Shown one piece after another: positions 34,869 through 44,258 of a DNA stretch of 64,000 nucleotides. Below the pieces are notes generated by a model. It had not been told where the DNA came from. It made no database searches and saw only the letters and a list, made by a program, of their open reading frames with translations. The stretch lies in the NCBI RefSeq assembly GCF_900609045.1, contig NZ_UXAV01000042.1, forward strand, positions 124,001 through 188,000. Reading direction: 5' to 3'. Position 1 is the stretch's first letter; each line of letters opens with the position of its first letter. The DNA comes from Filibacter tadaridae. Its GTDB lineage: Bacteria; Bacillota; Bacilli; Bacillales_A; Planococcaceae. Both the position numbers and the translations under genes were made by a program.

Positions 34869-35372
34869 TTAAACGAGTGTGTTAGGTATTGTTTTTCCAA
34901 GATAAACGAGTCCACCTTCAACTTTTACTTCGTACTCATCAAGTGGCCCTGTTGGTGGTGTTCCTGGAACGTTTTCACCATTTTTCTTATAACGACCACC
35001 GTGACATGGACAGAAGTATTCATTCGGATGCGATTCATCCCCACTCCAGTTCACCGTACAACCAAGGTGCTTACATACAGGAGAAAGTGCGATGACCGTA
35101 TCGCCATCTTTATAAACCCAAGCCGTGTTAGCAACGTCTGATTTATACCAAGCATCTTTCCGATCCTTGATAGTGAAGTCTACACGAACTGGCGTTTCCG
35201 TTAGCTCGTCCACTTTTTGGGGAGTCGGGATGAAGTCTCCTCCATCGGATGACTGCAATACAGGATCAATTGCGAAGCGAATCATTGGCATCAACATTGC
35301 AGATGCCATGAATCCACCTGTTCCCATTAGTGTATAGCTCATAAACTGGCGTCTTGACACTTTGTTACTCAT
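34869..35372 (-). CDS. qcrA: Menaquinol:cytochrome c reductase, Rieske iron-sulfur subunit
   Basis: A 167-residue Rieske protein. The N-terminus SRRQFMSYTLMGTGGFM is a Tat-type signal anchor with twin Arg. The 2Fe-2S cluster sites are CKHLGC and CPCHGGRY. ATGATG starts the frame; AGGAGG spacing (7) favours the second ATG at 35372. First gene of the qcr operon. Confidence 0.96.
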   Translation of the reverse strand: MSNKVSRRQFMSYTLMGTGGFMASAMLMPMIRFAIDPVLQSSDGGDFIPTPQKVDELTETPVRVDFTIKDRKDAWYKSDVANTAWVYKDGDTVIALSPVCKHLGCTVNWSGDESHPNEYFCPCHGGRYKKNGENVPGTPPTGPLDEYEVKVEGGLVYLGKTIPNTLV

Positions 35373-35522
35373 CATTTTCCCTCCTCTTACTTAAAGGTCA
35401 GTCCAACGGACATATTTTTACTAATTGTAATACTAGGACATATCTATGATATATCAATACAAGATGAAATTCAATCATGCATTTTATAGAACGACAAGTT
35501 TGTGAACAAATTGCGAATTTTA

Positions 35523-35969
35523 CTATGTAGACCATACTTCCGTGAATCTCGGCAGAACTTGTCTAAGTTGATCTTCTATTATAGTTTGTCTCAATTTTTC
35601 ATCCATACTCTCAAGTGGAATCGAAGGTAACCAGATGACTTGTCCTTTTATTTCAACAGACAACCACTGCGCATCTGTTGTGATAAAAAAGATATGTTTA
35701 AAAGGCATGTCCGCAAGGTCTACCGTCAACGTTTCTGAGAACGTTGATAAATTCGTGGATTGCGTATAAATAAATGGTGGCATCAGCATCATACGTCCTT
35801 TGAACTGTGTTTCCAGAAACGTTGTAAGGTACATAAGAAATTCCGAGGAAGAGGAACTATTTTTCAATAACTCCGGTTTAGTTTCCACTTTAAGAAGTGG
35901 AACAATTAGTGTATCGATATATTCTTTCTGCTGCAAATATGTATCCATATCTTTTGTAGTCCAATTCAA
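35523..35969 (-). CDS. ypiF: YpiF family protein (DUF2487)
   Basis: A 148-residue protein upstream of qcrA, as ypiF is in B. subtilis. It begins MNWTTKDMDTYLQQKEYIDT and has an alternating strand/helix pattern; the conserved-looking KHIFFITTDAQWL is in the middle. No catalytic motif and no membrane helix seen. Function unknown. Its own terminator-isolated position between ypiB and qcrA suggests readthrough into qcr. Confidence 0.8.
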   Translation of the reverse strand: MNWTTKDMDTYLQQKEYIDTLIVPLLKVETKPELLKNSSSSSEFLMYLTTFLETQFKGRMMLMPPFIYTQSTNLSTFSETLTVDLADMPFKHIFFITTDAQWLSVEIKGQVIWLPSIPLESMDEKLRQTIIEDQLRQVLPRFTEVWST

Positions 35970-35997
35970 TTTGATTTCCCCCCGAGTTCAATAAATC

Positions 35998-36038
35998 CAA
36001 AAAAAAGGAACGAGGCATACTTTTAGATGCTTCGTCCC
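35998..36038 (-). terminator. Terminator of ypiA-ypiB
   Basis: Minus-strand GGGACGAAGCAT pairs with ATGCCTCGTTCC (one mismatch, one G-U) and is followed by eight T. Confidence 0.88.
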
Positions 36039-36098
36039 ATATACAACGGCACTTTTGAACATCTTCATAATCTGTTAGTCATTGGTGATAAAGAGTCA

Positions 36099-36650
36099 TT
36101 ACTTTTTTGTAACTTCCAACTCTTTCAGCATGTTGGATAAAGTGATGAATCGTTCTTCATCATTTGCATCCAATGCCTCATCCACATTTTTCAAAAGCAT
36201 ATCCACTGTCATCGTTGCCACGCTTTCTTCAAGCAGCTTTTCAGCGATTCTTTTGTCGCTTTCACTTACTTGTAGATAAGACGGTAAAAACGGATTCTCC
36301 TCCCTGACGCTTGCATATTCCGGGCAAGAATGGCTGTTATGAAAGTTAAGTTGGATATACATTCTATCATCCGGATGTAATCTAAGGTCATGAAAAGACT
36401 TTTCCGCATCAGCTGTCATTATATTCCCCTTGTAAAAGCGAAAAGGAATACTCTCCGTTCCTGTTGTTGACATAACCATCGCCCTGGGACAATAATGGGC
36501 TTCGTCCGTAAAATGGACATTTTGTAGAAGATGTTCATGGCTAAGAAGATAGTTTAAAATCCACACACATTCACGGCGCTTTAATTTGTGCCGCTTTAAG
36601 AACCATCTAACAAAATCCTTTTTGGCAGCAACAGGTATCATGGCCGTCAT
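36099..36650 (-). CDS. ypiB: YpiB family protein (UPF0302) with IDEAL motif
   Basis: A 183-residue protein. The core has RRECVWILNYLLSHEHLLQNVHFTD and FHNSHSCPEYASVREENPF; the C-terminal ~40 residues (LLKNVDEALDANDEERFITLSNML) fit the IDEAL helix-pair motif. AGAGGAGGT lies 6 bases before ATG 36650; the frame is open to 36701 across the ypiA stop. In B. subtilis YpiB interacts genetically with the qcr region, but its biochemistry is not clear. Confidence 0.85.
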   Translation of the reverse strand: MTAMIPVAAKKDFVRWFLKRHKLKRRECVWILNYLLSHEHLLQNVHFTDEAHYCPRAMVMSTTGTESIPFRFYKGNIMTADAEKSFHDLRLHPDDRMYIQLNFHNSHSCPEYASVREENPFLPSYLQVSESDKRIAEKLLEESVATMTVDMLLKNVDEALDANDEERFITLSNMLKELEVTKK

Positions 36651-36651
36651 G

Positions 36652-37917
36652 TCACACCTCCTCTTCGTTTTGTGCCTCCAAAAACGCATTCCACTGGTCA
36701 TTATCAGGTACTAGCTTAACTAGCTCCTTGGCTATTGCAATTGCCTCGCCGTGTTTACCTTCTTCGAGTAGGAATTTTGTGAAGTTCTCAAGAAACCTGT
36801 AATCTTCCTGCATTCCATCATATGCTTTGCTATAGGATTCGTATGCATCATCATATCGTTCTTCCCGTTCATATGCATAGGCTTCGAATGCATTCAACAG
36901 AGGGATATCCCCGCTGTCTTCTTTCGTATAGGAAAGTAAATCCAGTAGGTCGCTGTCTTGTGTCCGTTCATTGTACAACGAGGCGAGTGTAATGACCGCG
37001 TCCATGTACTCGGGATCCAGCGTTAGGGCATCTTTCAAATGCGCTTCCGCATCATCGGGCAGTCCTAATTTCAAAGCGGATTTACCTGCAGCTAGACGGA
37101 GTTCTTTATCGAACTCATCACGGGCCATGCCATTTTTGAATACTTCATAAGCTTTGCGATCATTATTCGTTGAAGAAAACGATTGCCCCAAGAGCATATA
37201 GGCGGAGAAGTAATCGGGATCCATTTCTATCAGGTTTTCAAGCAGCACAGTCGACCTCTCAGGGTTTCCGCTTTGAAAATAGGCAAATGCCGCTCCAAAT
37301 AATGTATCTGGCGAAGCACTCTCCTCCAACATTTCTTCATAATAGGGAAGTGCTTCTTCGTATGCTGCCCCGGCACTGTAAGTTTCAGCAAGCCTTGAAG
37401 TTATACTCACACCTCCAATTTCGTCTGTCTCATCATGTAAATCTAGATACAGACGAACCGCTTCGCCATATTTCCCTGCGTCCAATAGTAATTCTGCATA
37501 AGCAAAGCGAATAATCGGCTCATGAGGAACAATTGCAAAAGCCTCTTTAATCTTTTCAAGTGCAGCTTCTGCCATTCCAGACATTTGATAATAATCCGCA
37601 AGCGCTAAAAGAGCTTGGACATACTCCTCTTCATCCGGTCGTACATCCGTAAGAAGTAGAAGAGCTTCGTCTTCCTCCCCAAGTTCAAGCAAGGTTCCGG
37701 CACGATCAATTTTCAATTGTGCCTCATCAGGATTATGAAGAAGCAATGTTCCATATAGACGATCGGCTTCTGACATGAATCCATAACTTGCAAGGAGGTT
37801 TGCCGCCTCATATAACATATCGAAATCGATTGAGTCATTCAATTGATCAACGATATGGGTAAGGGTTTCAACATCCCCTTCCATCATACTTTTTTCAAGT
37901 TCTTGTAACTGTCCCAT
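36652..37917 (-). CDS. ypiA: TPR-repeat protein YpiA
   Basis: A 421-residue protein made almost entirely of tetratricopeptide-type helix pairs (at least ten repeats, e.g. DYYQMSGMAEAALEKIKEAFAIVPHEP and AAGKSALKLGLPDDAEAHLKDALTLDPEYMDAVI). It is very acidic. Such proteins scaffold other proteins; the partner is unknown. ypiB follows 1 bp later. It lies downstream of aroA, the same order as in B. subtilis. Confidence 0.9.
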   Translation of the reverse strand: MGQLQELEKSMMEGDVETLTHIVDQLNDSIDFDMLYEAANLLASYGFMSEADRLYGTLLLHNPDEAQLKIDRAGTLLELGEEDEALLLLTDVRPDEEEYVQALLALADYYQMSGMAEAALEKIKEAFAIVPHEPIIRFAYAELLLDAGKYGEAVRLYLDLHDETDEIGGVSITSRLAETYSAGAAYEEALPYYEEMLEESASPDTLFGAAFAYFQSGNPERSTVLLENLIEMDPDYFSAYMLLGQSFSSTNNDRKAYEVFKNGMARDEFDKELRLAAGKSALKLGLPDDAEAHLKDALTLDPEYMDAVITLASLYNERTQDSDLLDLLSYTKEDSGDIPLLNAFEAYAYEREERYDDAYESYSKAYDGMQEDYRFLENFTKFLLEEGKHGEAIAIAKELVKLVPDNDQWNAFLEAQNEEEV

Positions 37918-37963
37918 ATTTTCACCTGTTCTTTCCCATTGTATACATCATCAAGCTATCCTT

Positions 37964-39262
37964 TTATTTATTTACCGCAAGAATCTCAAGGTCTTCGAAA
38001 AACTGTGGGTAAGAGATGCTTATACAAGCAGGATCTTCAATCGTAATAGGTTGCAAAGATACGAGTGACGCAATTGCAGCCATCATCCCGATTCGATGAT
38101 CTCCGTAGGAAGCCATCTGTCCTCCTGTTAACACAGTTGGCCCATGAATGATCATCCCATCCGCCGTTGCTTGTACATCGGCGCCTATTTTAATAAGCTC
38201 ATTTGTTACGGCTTCAATCCTGTCCGTCTCTTTCACCCGCAGTTCTCCTGCATCTTTTATTACGGTCTTTCCACTTGCTTGCGTGGCAAGAAGAGCAATG
38301 ATTGGCAGCTCGTCGATTAGTCTTGGAATGACTTCTCCCTTGATTTCCATCCCTTGCAGCGTCCCATACGTAATCGTCACAGTTCCAGAAGGTTCGCCAA
38401 TTCCTTTTGTTTCATCTTTAATTTCAACTCTAGCTCCCATCGACTGTAAAATATCGAGAATTCCTGTCCGAGTCGGATTCAGTCCAACCCCTTTAAATGT
38501 TACAGAGCTACCCTTTATCATTGCAGTTGCAGCCATAAAGAATGCAGCCGAAGAAATATCGCCTGGTACTTGGACAGTCGTTCCATGAAGTTGACTGCCT
38601 CCTTTTACAAAGACAGTATTGTCTTCCTTCCCGATTGTAGCCCCGAATTGTTCAAGCATCCGTTCCGTATGATCCCTCGAAACTGTCTTTTCACTAACAG
38701 ATGTCGTTCCTTCAGCATTTAAGCCCGCAAAAAGAATTGCCGATTTCACTTGTGCACTTGCTATTGGCATAGCATAATCAATTGCAGTGAGCGATTTCCC
38801 AGTAATAGATAAAGGTAAAAGATTTGACTCTTGCTCACCCTTAATCTCGGCTCCCATCTTCAACAACGGAAGTGTCACTCTATCCATAGGACGTTTAGAC
38901 AATGACTCGTCCCCTGTCAATACAGACTTGATGTTTGAGCCGGCCAGTATACCAAGCATTAAGCGAGCCGTTGTCCCTGAATTCCCTGCGTATAGATCAG
39001 CTGATGGCTCTTGCCACTGCCGCATTCCGGGACTTATGACTGTCACTTCCGTACCATTGCGTTCAATTGAAACACCAAGCCGTTTAAAGATATCAATTGT
39101 CCGCAAACAGTCGTCGCCGTCTAAAAATCCCGCTATCGAAGTCGTTCCTTCAGCAATTGAACCAATCATTACCGCGCGGTGGGAAATCGATTTATCTCCC
39201 GGTACTGATAACTCTCCATGCAGCATTGATTTACTATAATGAATCGTTTTTGTCGACACCAT
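37964..39262 (-). CDS. aroA: 5-enolpyruvylshikimate-3-phosphate synthase
   Basis: A 432-residue shikimate-pathway enzyme (named aroE in B. subtilis). LSVPGDKSISHRAVMIGSIAEG and LYAGNSGTTARLMLGIL hold the phosphate-binding loops, and RVKETDRI plus GDHRIGMMAA are the C-terminal signatures. The glycine in NSGTTARL (where NAGTA-type loops bind glyphosate) shows a class II-like loop. It makes EPSP, the substrate of AroC. Last aromatic gene of the operon, 16 bp after tyrA. Confidence 0.97.
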   Translation of the reverse strand: MVSTKTIHYSKSMLHGELSVPGDKSISHRAVMIGSIAEGTTSIAGFLDGDDCLRTIDIFKRLGVSIERNGTEVTVISPGMRQWQEPSADLYAGNSGTTARLMLGILAGSNIKSVLTGDESLSKRPMDRVTLPLLKMGAEIKGEQESNLLPLSITGKSLTAIDYAMPIASAQVKSAILFAGLNAEGTTSVSEKTVSRDHTERMLEQFGATIGKEDNTVFVKGGSQLHGTTVQVPGDISSAAFFMAATAMIKGSSVTFKGVGLNPTRTGILDILQSMGARVEIKDETKGIGEPSGTVTITYGTLQGMEIKGEVIPRLIDELPIIALLATQASGKTVIKDAGELRVKETDRIEAVTNELIKIGADVQATADGMIIHGPTVLTGGQMASYGDHRIGMMAAIASLVSLQPITIEDPACISISYPQFFEDLEILAVNK

Positions 39263-39278
39263 GGAATATCTCCTCCAA

Positions 39279-40373
39279 TCAAACTATGTGCATACTAAAA
39301 TTTGTTGTACTTGTTAGTGCAAATTTCGCATGTTCTCGGTCATCAGCACTTTGGAAGCTGATAACAAGAATACCATAGACATCCGTTCGCGTTTCAACGA
39401 TTCTTATGTTCGTTATACTAATTCTTTCATCCGCTAGAATTTTGGTGATTTCCGAAATAATACCAGGATGGTCAGGAATATCCACATGCAAATCATATGT
39501 CATATATAATGCACCTTGTGATGTAAGTGGCAGCTCATCTCTGAATTTTTTAGCTTCAGCAAAATAATTATATATTCTGACCGGGTCATTTGCTGTTATC
39601 ATTTCACGAACAGCGGACATTTCTTCAAACCAGCCATCCAATTGTTTCAGTAACTCATCTCTATTCTGAATTGTAATATCTCGCCACATGACAGGGTCTG
39701 CGGATGCGATACGCGTTAAATCCCGGAATCCTCCGGCTGCCAGTTTTTTTATGAATGGCTGATGTTCTTGTTGATCCGCTAGCCTACCAACTAAAGAAGA
39801 AGCGACTAGATGAGGGAAATGACTCACAACTGCTGTCATCCTGTCATGCTCGGTAGCCTCTACTATTCTGACCTTTCCTTTGGTCGGTCGGAGCAATTGA
39901 CGAAGTTGTTCCACATGCTTTTGGTCCGTTCGTGGATCCGGTGTCAATATGTAATAAGCATTTTCGAATAAATGCTCCTTTGCGGCGGAAACACCACTTT
40001 TATGGGACCCTGCCATAGGATGTCCGCCAATGAACGTTAAGCCTTGATCGATTAGTATTGACGCAGCATCCATGATTGGCACTTTCGTACTTCCAGTGTC
40101 AGTAATGATAACACCATCTTTTAACTTCATTGACCTGATTTCTTCTAACATGTCAACTGTTGTATTAACAGGTGTTGCAAATATGATAACATCCGTATTG
40201 TAGCAAGCATCTTCCAAGGATAATGCGACAGAATCGATAATTCCCCTACGATAAGCTTCCTCGGCTGTTGTAGATGAATGGTCAAATCCGGTTATTCGGT
40301 TAGCAGCATCTCTTTTAAGCGCAAGACCCACGGATCCTCCGATAAGCCCAAGCCCTATGATTGCAATATTCAT
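39279..40373 (-). CDS. tyrA: Prephenate dehydrogenase with ACT domain
   Basis: A 364-residue enzyme of tyrosine synthesis. The NAD site is IIGLGLIGGSVGLAL. GGHPMAGSHKSG and TEHDRMTAVVSHFPHLVASSLV hold the catalytic His and hydroxyphenyl-binding residues. The C-terminal 75 residues (YDLHVDIPDHPGIISEITKIL...) are an ACT domain, expected to sense tyrosine. The start overlaps the hisC stop by 4 bp. Confidence 0.97.
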   Translation of the reverse strand: MNIAIIGLGLIGGSVGLALKRDAANRITGFDHSSTTAEEAYRRGIIDSVALSLEDACYNTDVIIFATPVNTTVDMLEEIRSMKLKDGVIITDTGSTKVPIMDAASILIDQGLTFIGGHPMAGSHKSGVSAAKEHLFENAYYILTPDPRTDQKHVEQLRQLLRPTKGKVRIVEATEHDRMTAVVSHFPHLVASSLVGRLADQQEHQPFIKKLAAGGFRDLTRIASADPVMWRDITIQNRDELLKQLDGWFEEMSAVREMITANDPVRIYNYFAEAKKFRDELPLTSQGALYMTYDLHVDIPDHPGIISEITKILADERISITNIRIVETRTDVYGILVISFQSADDREHAKFALTSTTNFSMHIV

Positions 40374-41470
40374 ATCCTTATTTCCTGCGAATTCAATAAC
40401 AAATCAAACGCTTTGAAAAAATTACTATTTTGAGCTTCTGTTCCAATGGTCACTCGTACATATCCCGGTGTACCTAGGACGTTTCCGCTTCGAACGATAA
40501 AGCCATGTCGCAGTAAACTTTCGGCTGCATCGTCAGCATCGTCGGGTACTTCAATAAGAACAAAATTCGTTTGCGAGTCGAACATGTGAATGCCATTTTC
40601 GATAGCATAGTTTTTAAAACGATTTCTTTGTTCGCTGTTCAATTCCCTACACTTTTCAATAAACGCTTCATCATCAAGGGCACGCTCAGCCACCGCCACA
40701 CCGAAAGAATTATTATTAAAAGGACTACGCACTGTGTTGAGGTACGAAATAATTGCGGGATTTCCTATTGCGTAACCCACTCGGAATGCCGCAAGTCCAT
40801 ATGCTTTCGAAAAAGTACGAAGCACAATTACATTTGCGAAGTCGTTTAATAACGTCACGCTATCGATGTGATCTGATGCTGTTACATATTCATAATAAGC
40901 CTCATCAAGGACAACGAGTATATCATCGGGAATTTTTTTAAGGAATGTTTTCAATTCATTCGCCGGAATTATATTCCCTGTCGGATTGTTCGGACTGCAG
41001 AGCCAAATTACAGCAGTATTAGAATCCATTGCGTCCATGAAACCATTTAAATCATGTTGCCCATTTACCAAAGGAACTTCTCTGATTTCGGCTCCTTCAA
41101 TTTTAGCATTATGTGCATATTGTGGAAATGAGGGCGATGGCATAACTGTATTTGACCCTTCACCAAGTAGAGCTCTTGAAATAATCATGATGATTTCATC
41201 TGACCCGTTGCCGAATAAAAGCATCTCCTTTGGAACATTGTGTTTTTTCGACAGTTTGTTACGCAGATTTCCGGCATTCCCATCTGGATAAATTTCATGT
41301 TGAATCGTATTCGACTCCAAAAATGCTTTGACAGCAGGTGAACAGCCGTACGGGTTCTCGTTTGAAGCTAGTTTTACAACTTCTTTTAGCCCATATAATG
41401 TTTGTACATCTTCAATTGATCTACCAGGCGTATAAGGTTTCATTCCTGTAAGTCCAGTTTTCCAATTCAT
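40370..41470 (-). CDS. hisC: Histidinol-phosphate / aromatic aminotransferase
   Basis: A 366-residue fold-type I PLP aminotransferase. LASNENPYG starts the substrate-binding part, LCSPNNPTGN and LDEAYYEY follow, and the PLP lysine is in LRTFSKAYGLAAFRVGY. In Bacillales this enzyme serves both histidine and Phe/Tyr synthesis, which explains its place in an aro operon. GGAGGA lies 7 bases before ATG 41470. In B. subtilis the trp genes sit just upstream; here only 27 bp separate it from aroH. Confidence 0.95.
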   Translation of the reverse strand: MNWKTGLTGMKPYTPGRSIEDVQTLYGLKEVVKLASNENPYGCSPAVKAFLESNTIQHEIYPDGNAGNLRNKLSKKHNVPKEMLLFGNGSDEIIMIISRALLGEGSNTVMPSPSFPQYAHNAKIEGAEIREVPLVNGQHDLNGFMDAMDSNTAVIWLCSPNNPTGNIIPANELKTFLKKIPDDILVVLDEAYYEYVTASDHIDSVTLLNDFANVIVLRTFSKAYGLAAFRVGYAIGNPAIISYLNTVRSPFNNNSFGVAVAERALDDEAFIEKCRELNSEQRNRFKNYAIENGIHMFDSQTNFVLIEVPDDADDAAESLLRHGFIVRSGNVLGTPGYVRVTIGTEAQNSNFFKAFDLLLNSQEIRI

Positions 41471-41497
41471 AATCATTCCTCCATTACTCACAAATCC

Positions 41498-41863
41498 TTA
41501 CTTTTGTAAATCCGGACGTAAATTTATTGCTTCATTTTGATAAATATGTTGTATATAACGTTGCGGTACGTCCGTATTCGCATGCATAAGTACACGAATA
41601 CAAAAAGTCATCGCACCGGGCACTTCCATCTCATGCGTACACATGACAGGAACGTATTTCCAACCGTCAATCGATCGAACTGCTTTTGCAGGAAAGGCGG
41701 ATTTGATATCTGTTGTAGTAGAAATCAGTATCGAAATAATATCCTTCGGTGCCACTTTATTGGCGTTAGCCATTTCTATCACAAGTGCTTCAGTCGCTTC
41801 GAGAACAGCCTGATTTTCATCTACCTGGACTGTTGTAGCCCCTCTCAATCCCCTCACCATCAT
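41498..41863 (-). CDS. aroH: Chorismate mutase AroH type
   Basis: A 121-residue monofunctional chorismate mutase of the trimeric Bacillus fold. The active-site residues lie in VRGLRGATTVQVDENQ (Arg near residue 7) and in FPAKAVRSIDGWKYVPVMCTHEMEV (Cys and Glu segment), plus RVLMHANTD. It converts chorismate to prephenate for TyrA. It overlaps aroB by 4 bp. Confidence 0.96.
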   Translation of the reverse strand: MMVRGLRGATTVQVDENQAVLEATEALVIEMANANKVAPKDIISILISTTTDIKSAFPAKAVRSIDGWKYVPVMCTHEMEVPGAMTFCIRVLMHANTDVPQRYIQHIYQNEAINLRPDLQK

Positions 41864-42960
41864 ACGGTCCCCTCCAATCTCTGCTTCAATTGGTCAAATG
41901 CCTTTTCACATTGCAAACTTGTGAGCTCTTTACTGAACGGTCTTCCGATTCCGTTTAACAAAACGAATTGTAATTTGCCAAAAGAAGCTTTTTTATCCTT
42001 TTCCATATAGGTGATAAATGAACTGAATGGATAGTCATGAATAGGTCTGAATGAATAGCCATGCTTCATCGCAAAGGCAATGAACTCATTCGTTTTCTCT
42101 TCATTGATTGAACCGTACGTTTCACTTAAAAGAAGAGCGTAGGCCATCCCAATCATAACCGATTCACCGTGACTTAACTCACCAAATCCGCATACCGCCT
42201 CAACTGCATGACCGAATGTATGACCAAAATTGAGGTACTTCCTTGTTGAATGTTCAAATTCATCCTCTATGACAATGTCCGCTTTGACTTTGATTCCCCG
42301 CAAAAGCTCAGTAGATAACCATGGTATCGACGGTTGAGTAAATGCCGGATTCGCAAGCAGCTCATTTGCCCAATCCTCATTTGAAATGAATGCATGCTTT
42401 ACCAACTCTGCCATTCCGGAGCGAATTTCCCTTGGAGGGAGTGTGTTTAATAATCTTGTATTGAAAATTACTGATGATGGTTGATGAAATGCACCGACCA
42501 TATTTTTCCCCTCGGGCATGTTAATGGCTGTTTTCCCGCCGACGGCACTGTCGTGGGCTAAAATAGTTGTCGGGCACTGAATGTAGCGTATCCCTCGCAT
42601 GTATGTAGCTGCGACAAATCCTGTAAGGTCCCCACATGCACCGCCTCCAAAAGCGATAAGTAGGGAATCCCTTGTAAACTTCTCACCGAGTAAGAACGAC
42701 TGGCAATCCGTAAAAACAGCCATTGTTTTACACTTTTCTCCAGCAGGTACCCTTTTGATGCTAATATCGCGGTTTAACACTTTGAGTGCTTCCTGTAAGA
42801 GCGGAAGGTAAAGTTCAGCAACGTATTCGTCTGCAATAATTGCAATACGATCTGCGCTTTCAAGTAGCCCCGCATACTCTGTAGCGAATAGCCCAAATGT
42901 GTCAGTTCCGATATGAACGTCATACTGGTGATTGAATATATTAACAGACAGTTTCGCCAT
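41860..42960 (-). CDS. aroB: 3-dehydroquinate synthase
   Basis: A 366-residue NAD- and metal-dependent enzyme for the second shikimate step. ALGGGAxGDLTGF-type motif appears as FGGGACGDLTGFVAATYMRG; VGGKTAINMPEGKN holds the catalytic lysines; metal ligands are in RKYLNFGHTFGHAVE and the Glu of IRSGMAELVKHAF. It lies 2 bp after aroC and overlaps aroH by 4 bp. Confidence 0.97.
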   Translation of the reverse strand: MAKLSVNIFNHQYDVHIGTDTFGLFATEYAGLLESADRIAIIADEYVAELYLPLLQEALKVLNRDISIKRVPAGEKCKTMAVFTDCQSFLLGEKFTRDSLLIAFGGGACGDLTGFVAATYMRGIRYIQCPTTILAHDSAVGGKTAINMPEGKNMVGAFHQPSSVIFNTRLLNTLPPREIRSGMAELVKHAFISNEDWANELLANPAFTQPSIPWLSTELLRGIKVKADIVIEDEFEHSTRKYLNFGHTFGHAVEAVCGFGELSHGESVMIGMAYALLLSETYGSINEEKTNEFIAFAMKHGYSFRPIHDYPFSSFITYMEKDKKASFGKLQFVLLNGIGRPFSKELTSLQCEKAFDQLKQRLEGTV

Positions 42961-42961
42961 A

Positions 42962-44143
42962 TTAAAACTCCTTTACAGAACGCCGATATGTATCTATATC
43001 CCTTTTAAGGTCTACCATATTATCCGAACGGAATTCATCCATAATCGCTTTCGCCATTTCTGTAGCAATAACATGTTCCGCAACCACAGACGCGGCTGGT
43101 ACAGCACATGGATCGGAACGTTCAATTGTAGCCGCAAAAACTTCTTTTGTATTAATATCAACACTTTCAAGTGGCTTGTAGAGCGTTGGGATTGGCTTCA
43201 TAACACCACGTATAACAATCGGCATTCCCGTTGTCATTCCACCTTCCAAACCACCAAGACGATTCGATTTCCGGTAGTAGCCTTGTTCTTCATCCCACAT
43301 TATTTCGTCGTGCACTTCACTACCTGATATTTTCGCCATTTCAAATCCAAGTCCGATTTCGACACCTTTGAATGCGTTGATGCTCATCATAGCTCCAGCG
43401 AGTTTGCCGTCCATTTTCCGGTCAAATTGTACATAACTACCGATACCGGGAGGACAACCTTCAATAATGACTTCTACTACACCACCTAGGGTATCTCCTT
43501 TCTTTTTAATATCGTCAATGGCTTGTACCATTTGTTTGGACGCTTCAGAATCCGCACAATACACGGGATCCTGTTCGATACACGCCCGTAATTCCGCTAC
43601 TCCTAGTCCGGCGTACGTAGAGGGGTCCGTTTCAACACCACCGATTTCCGTTACGTGGGAAACCGTATGAATATCAAGTTCACTGAGAAACTGTTTTGCT
43701 ACAGCACCAATAGCAACCCGCATTGTCGTTTCACGTGCAGAGGATCGTTCTAGAACGTTACGAAGGTCACGATGTCCATATTTCATCCCTCCAACCAGAT
43801 CGGCATGACCCGGTCGTGGACGGGAAATTTGCCGCTTTACGTCTTCCGGATTCACACCTTCCGCTAACGGTTCAACACCCATAATAGCTGTCCAATGTTT
43901 CCAGTCATCATTTACAACCGTCAATGTAACAGGAGATCCTATTGTCTTTCCATGACGTACACCTGAAGAAATAATAACTTGATCCTTTTCAATTTGCATG
44001 CGACGCCCTCGCCCATGTCCGCCTTGGCGTCTGAACAGGTCACCGTTAATCATTTCCGCAGTCAAATCCATCTGCGCAGGCAGTCCTTCAATGATTGCAG
44101 TCAATTGTGGTCCGTGGGATTCCCCAGCTGTGAAATATCTCAT
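42962..44143 (-). CDS. aroC: Chorismate synthase
   Basis: A 393-residue FMN-dependent enzyme forming chorismate (called aroF in B. subtilis). [14 protein letters not shown] at the N-terminus, [31 protein letters not shown] in the middle, and [17 protein letters not shown] near the C-terminus are the family signatures. AAGGAGG precedes the start. First gene of the aromatic operon, separated from cheR by a terminator. Confidence 0.97.
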   Translation of the reverse strand: MRYFTAGESHGPQLTAIIEGLPAQMDLTAEMINGDLFRRQGGHGRGRRMQIEKDQVIISSGVRHGKTIGSPVTLTVVNDDWKHWTAIMGVEPLAEGVNPEDVKRQISRPRPGHADLVGGMKYGHRDLRNVLERSSARETTMRVAIGAVAKQFLSELDIHTVSHVTEIGGVETDPSTYAGLGVAELRACIEQDPVYCADSEASKQMVQAIDDIKKKGDTLGGVVEVIIEGCPPGIGSYVQFDRKMDGKLAGAMMSINAFKGVEIGLGFEMAKISGSEVHDEIMWDEEQGYYRKSNRLGGLEGGMTTGMPIVIRGVMKPIPTLYKPLESVDINTKEVFAATIERSDPCAVPAASVVAEHVIATEMAKAIMDEFRSDNMVDLKRDIDTYRRSVKEF

Positions 44144-44226
44144 ATCATTTCCTCCTTGGCAGATAATCTAGTATCTGTTTCATTGCACTTTACCAAACTA
44201 ACAAACATTTGACCATATTTTTGTAC

Positions 44227-44258
44227 AAAAATATCCGGAAAGAATCCGGATATTTTAA
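44227..44258 (-). terminator. Terminator of cheR
   Basis: AAAATATCCGG and CCGGATATTTT form an 11-bp stem; the T-rich arm runs on as TTTTTG on the minus strand. The cheR stop touches the stem. Confidence 0.85.

Noticed and set aside
44144..44226. Promoter of the aroC operon
   Set aside because: TTGGTA with TACTAG is 17 bp apart but the -10 is poor. Too weak to list.
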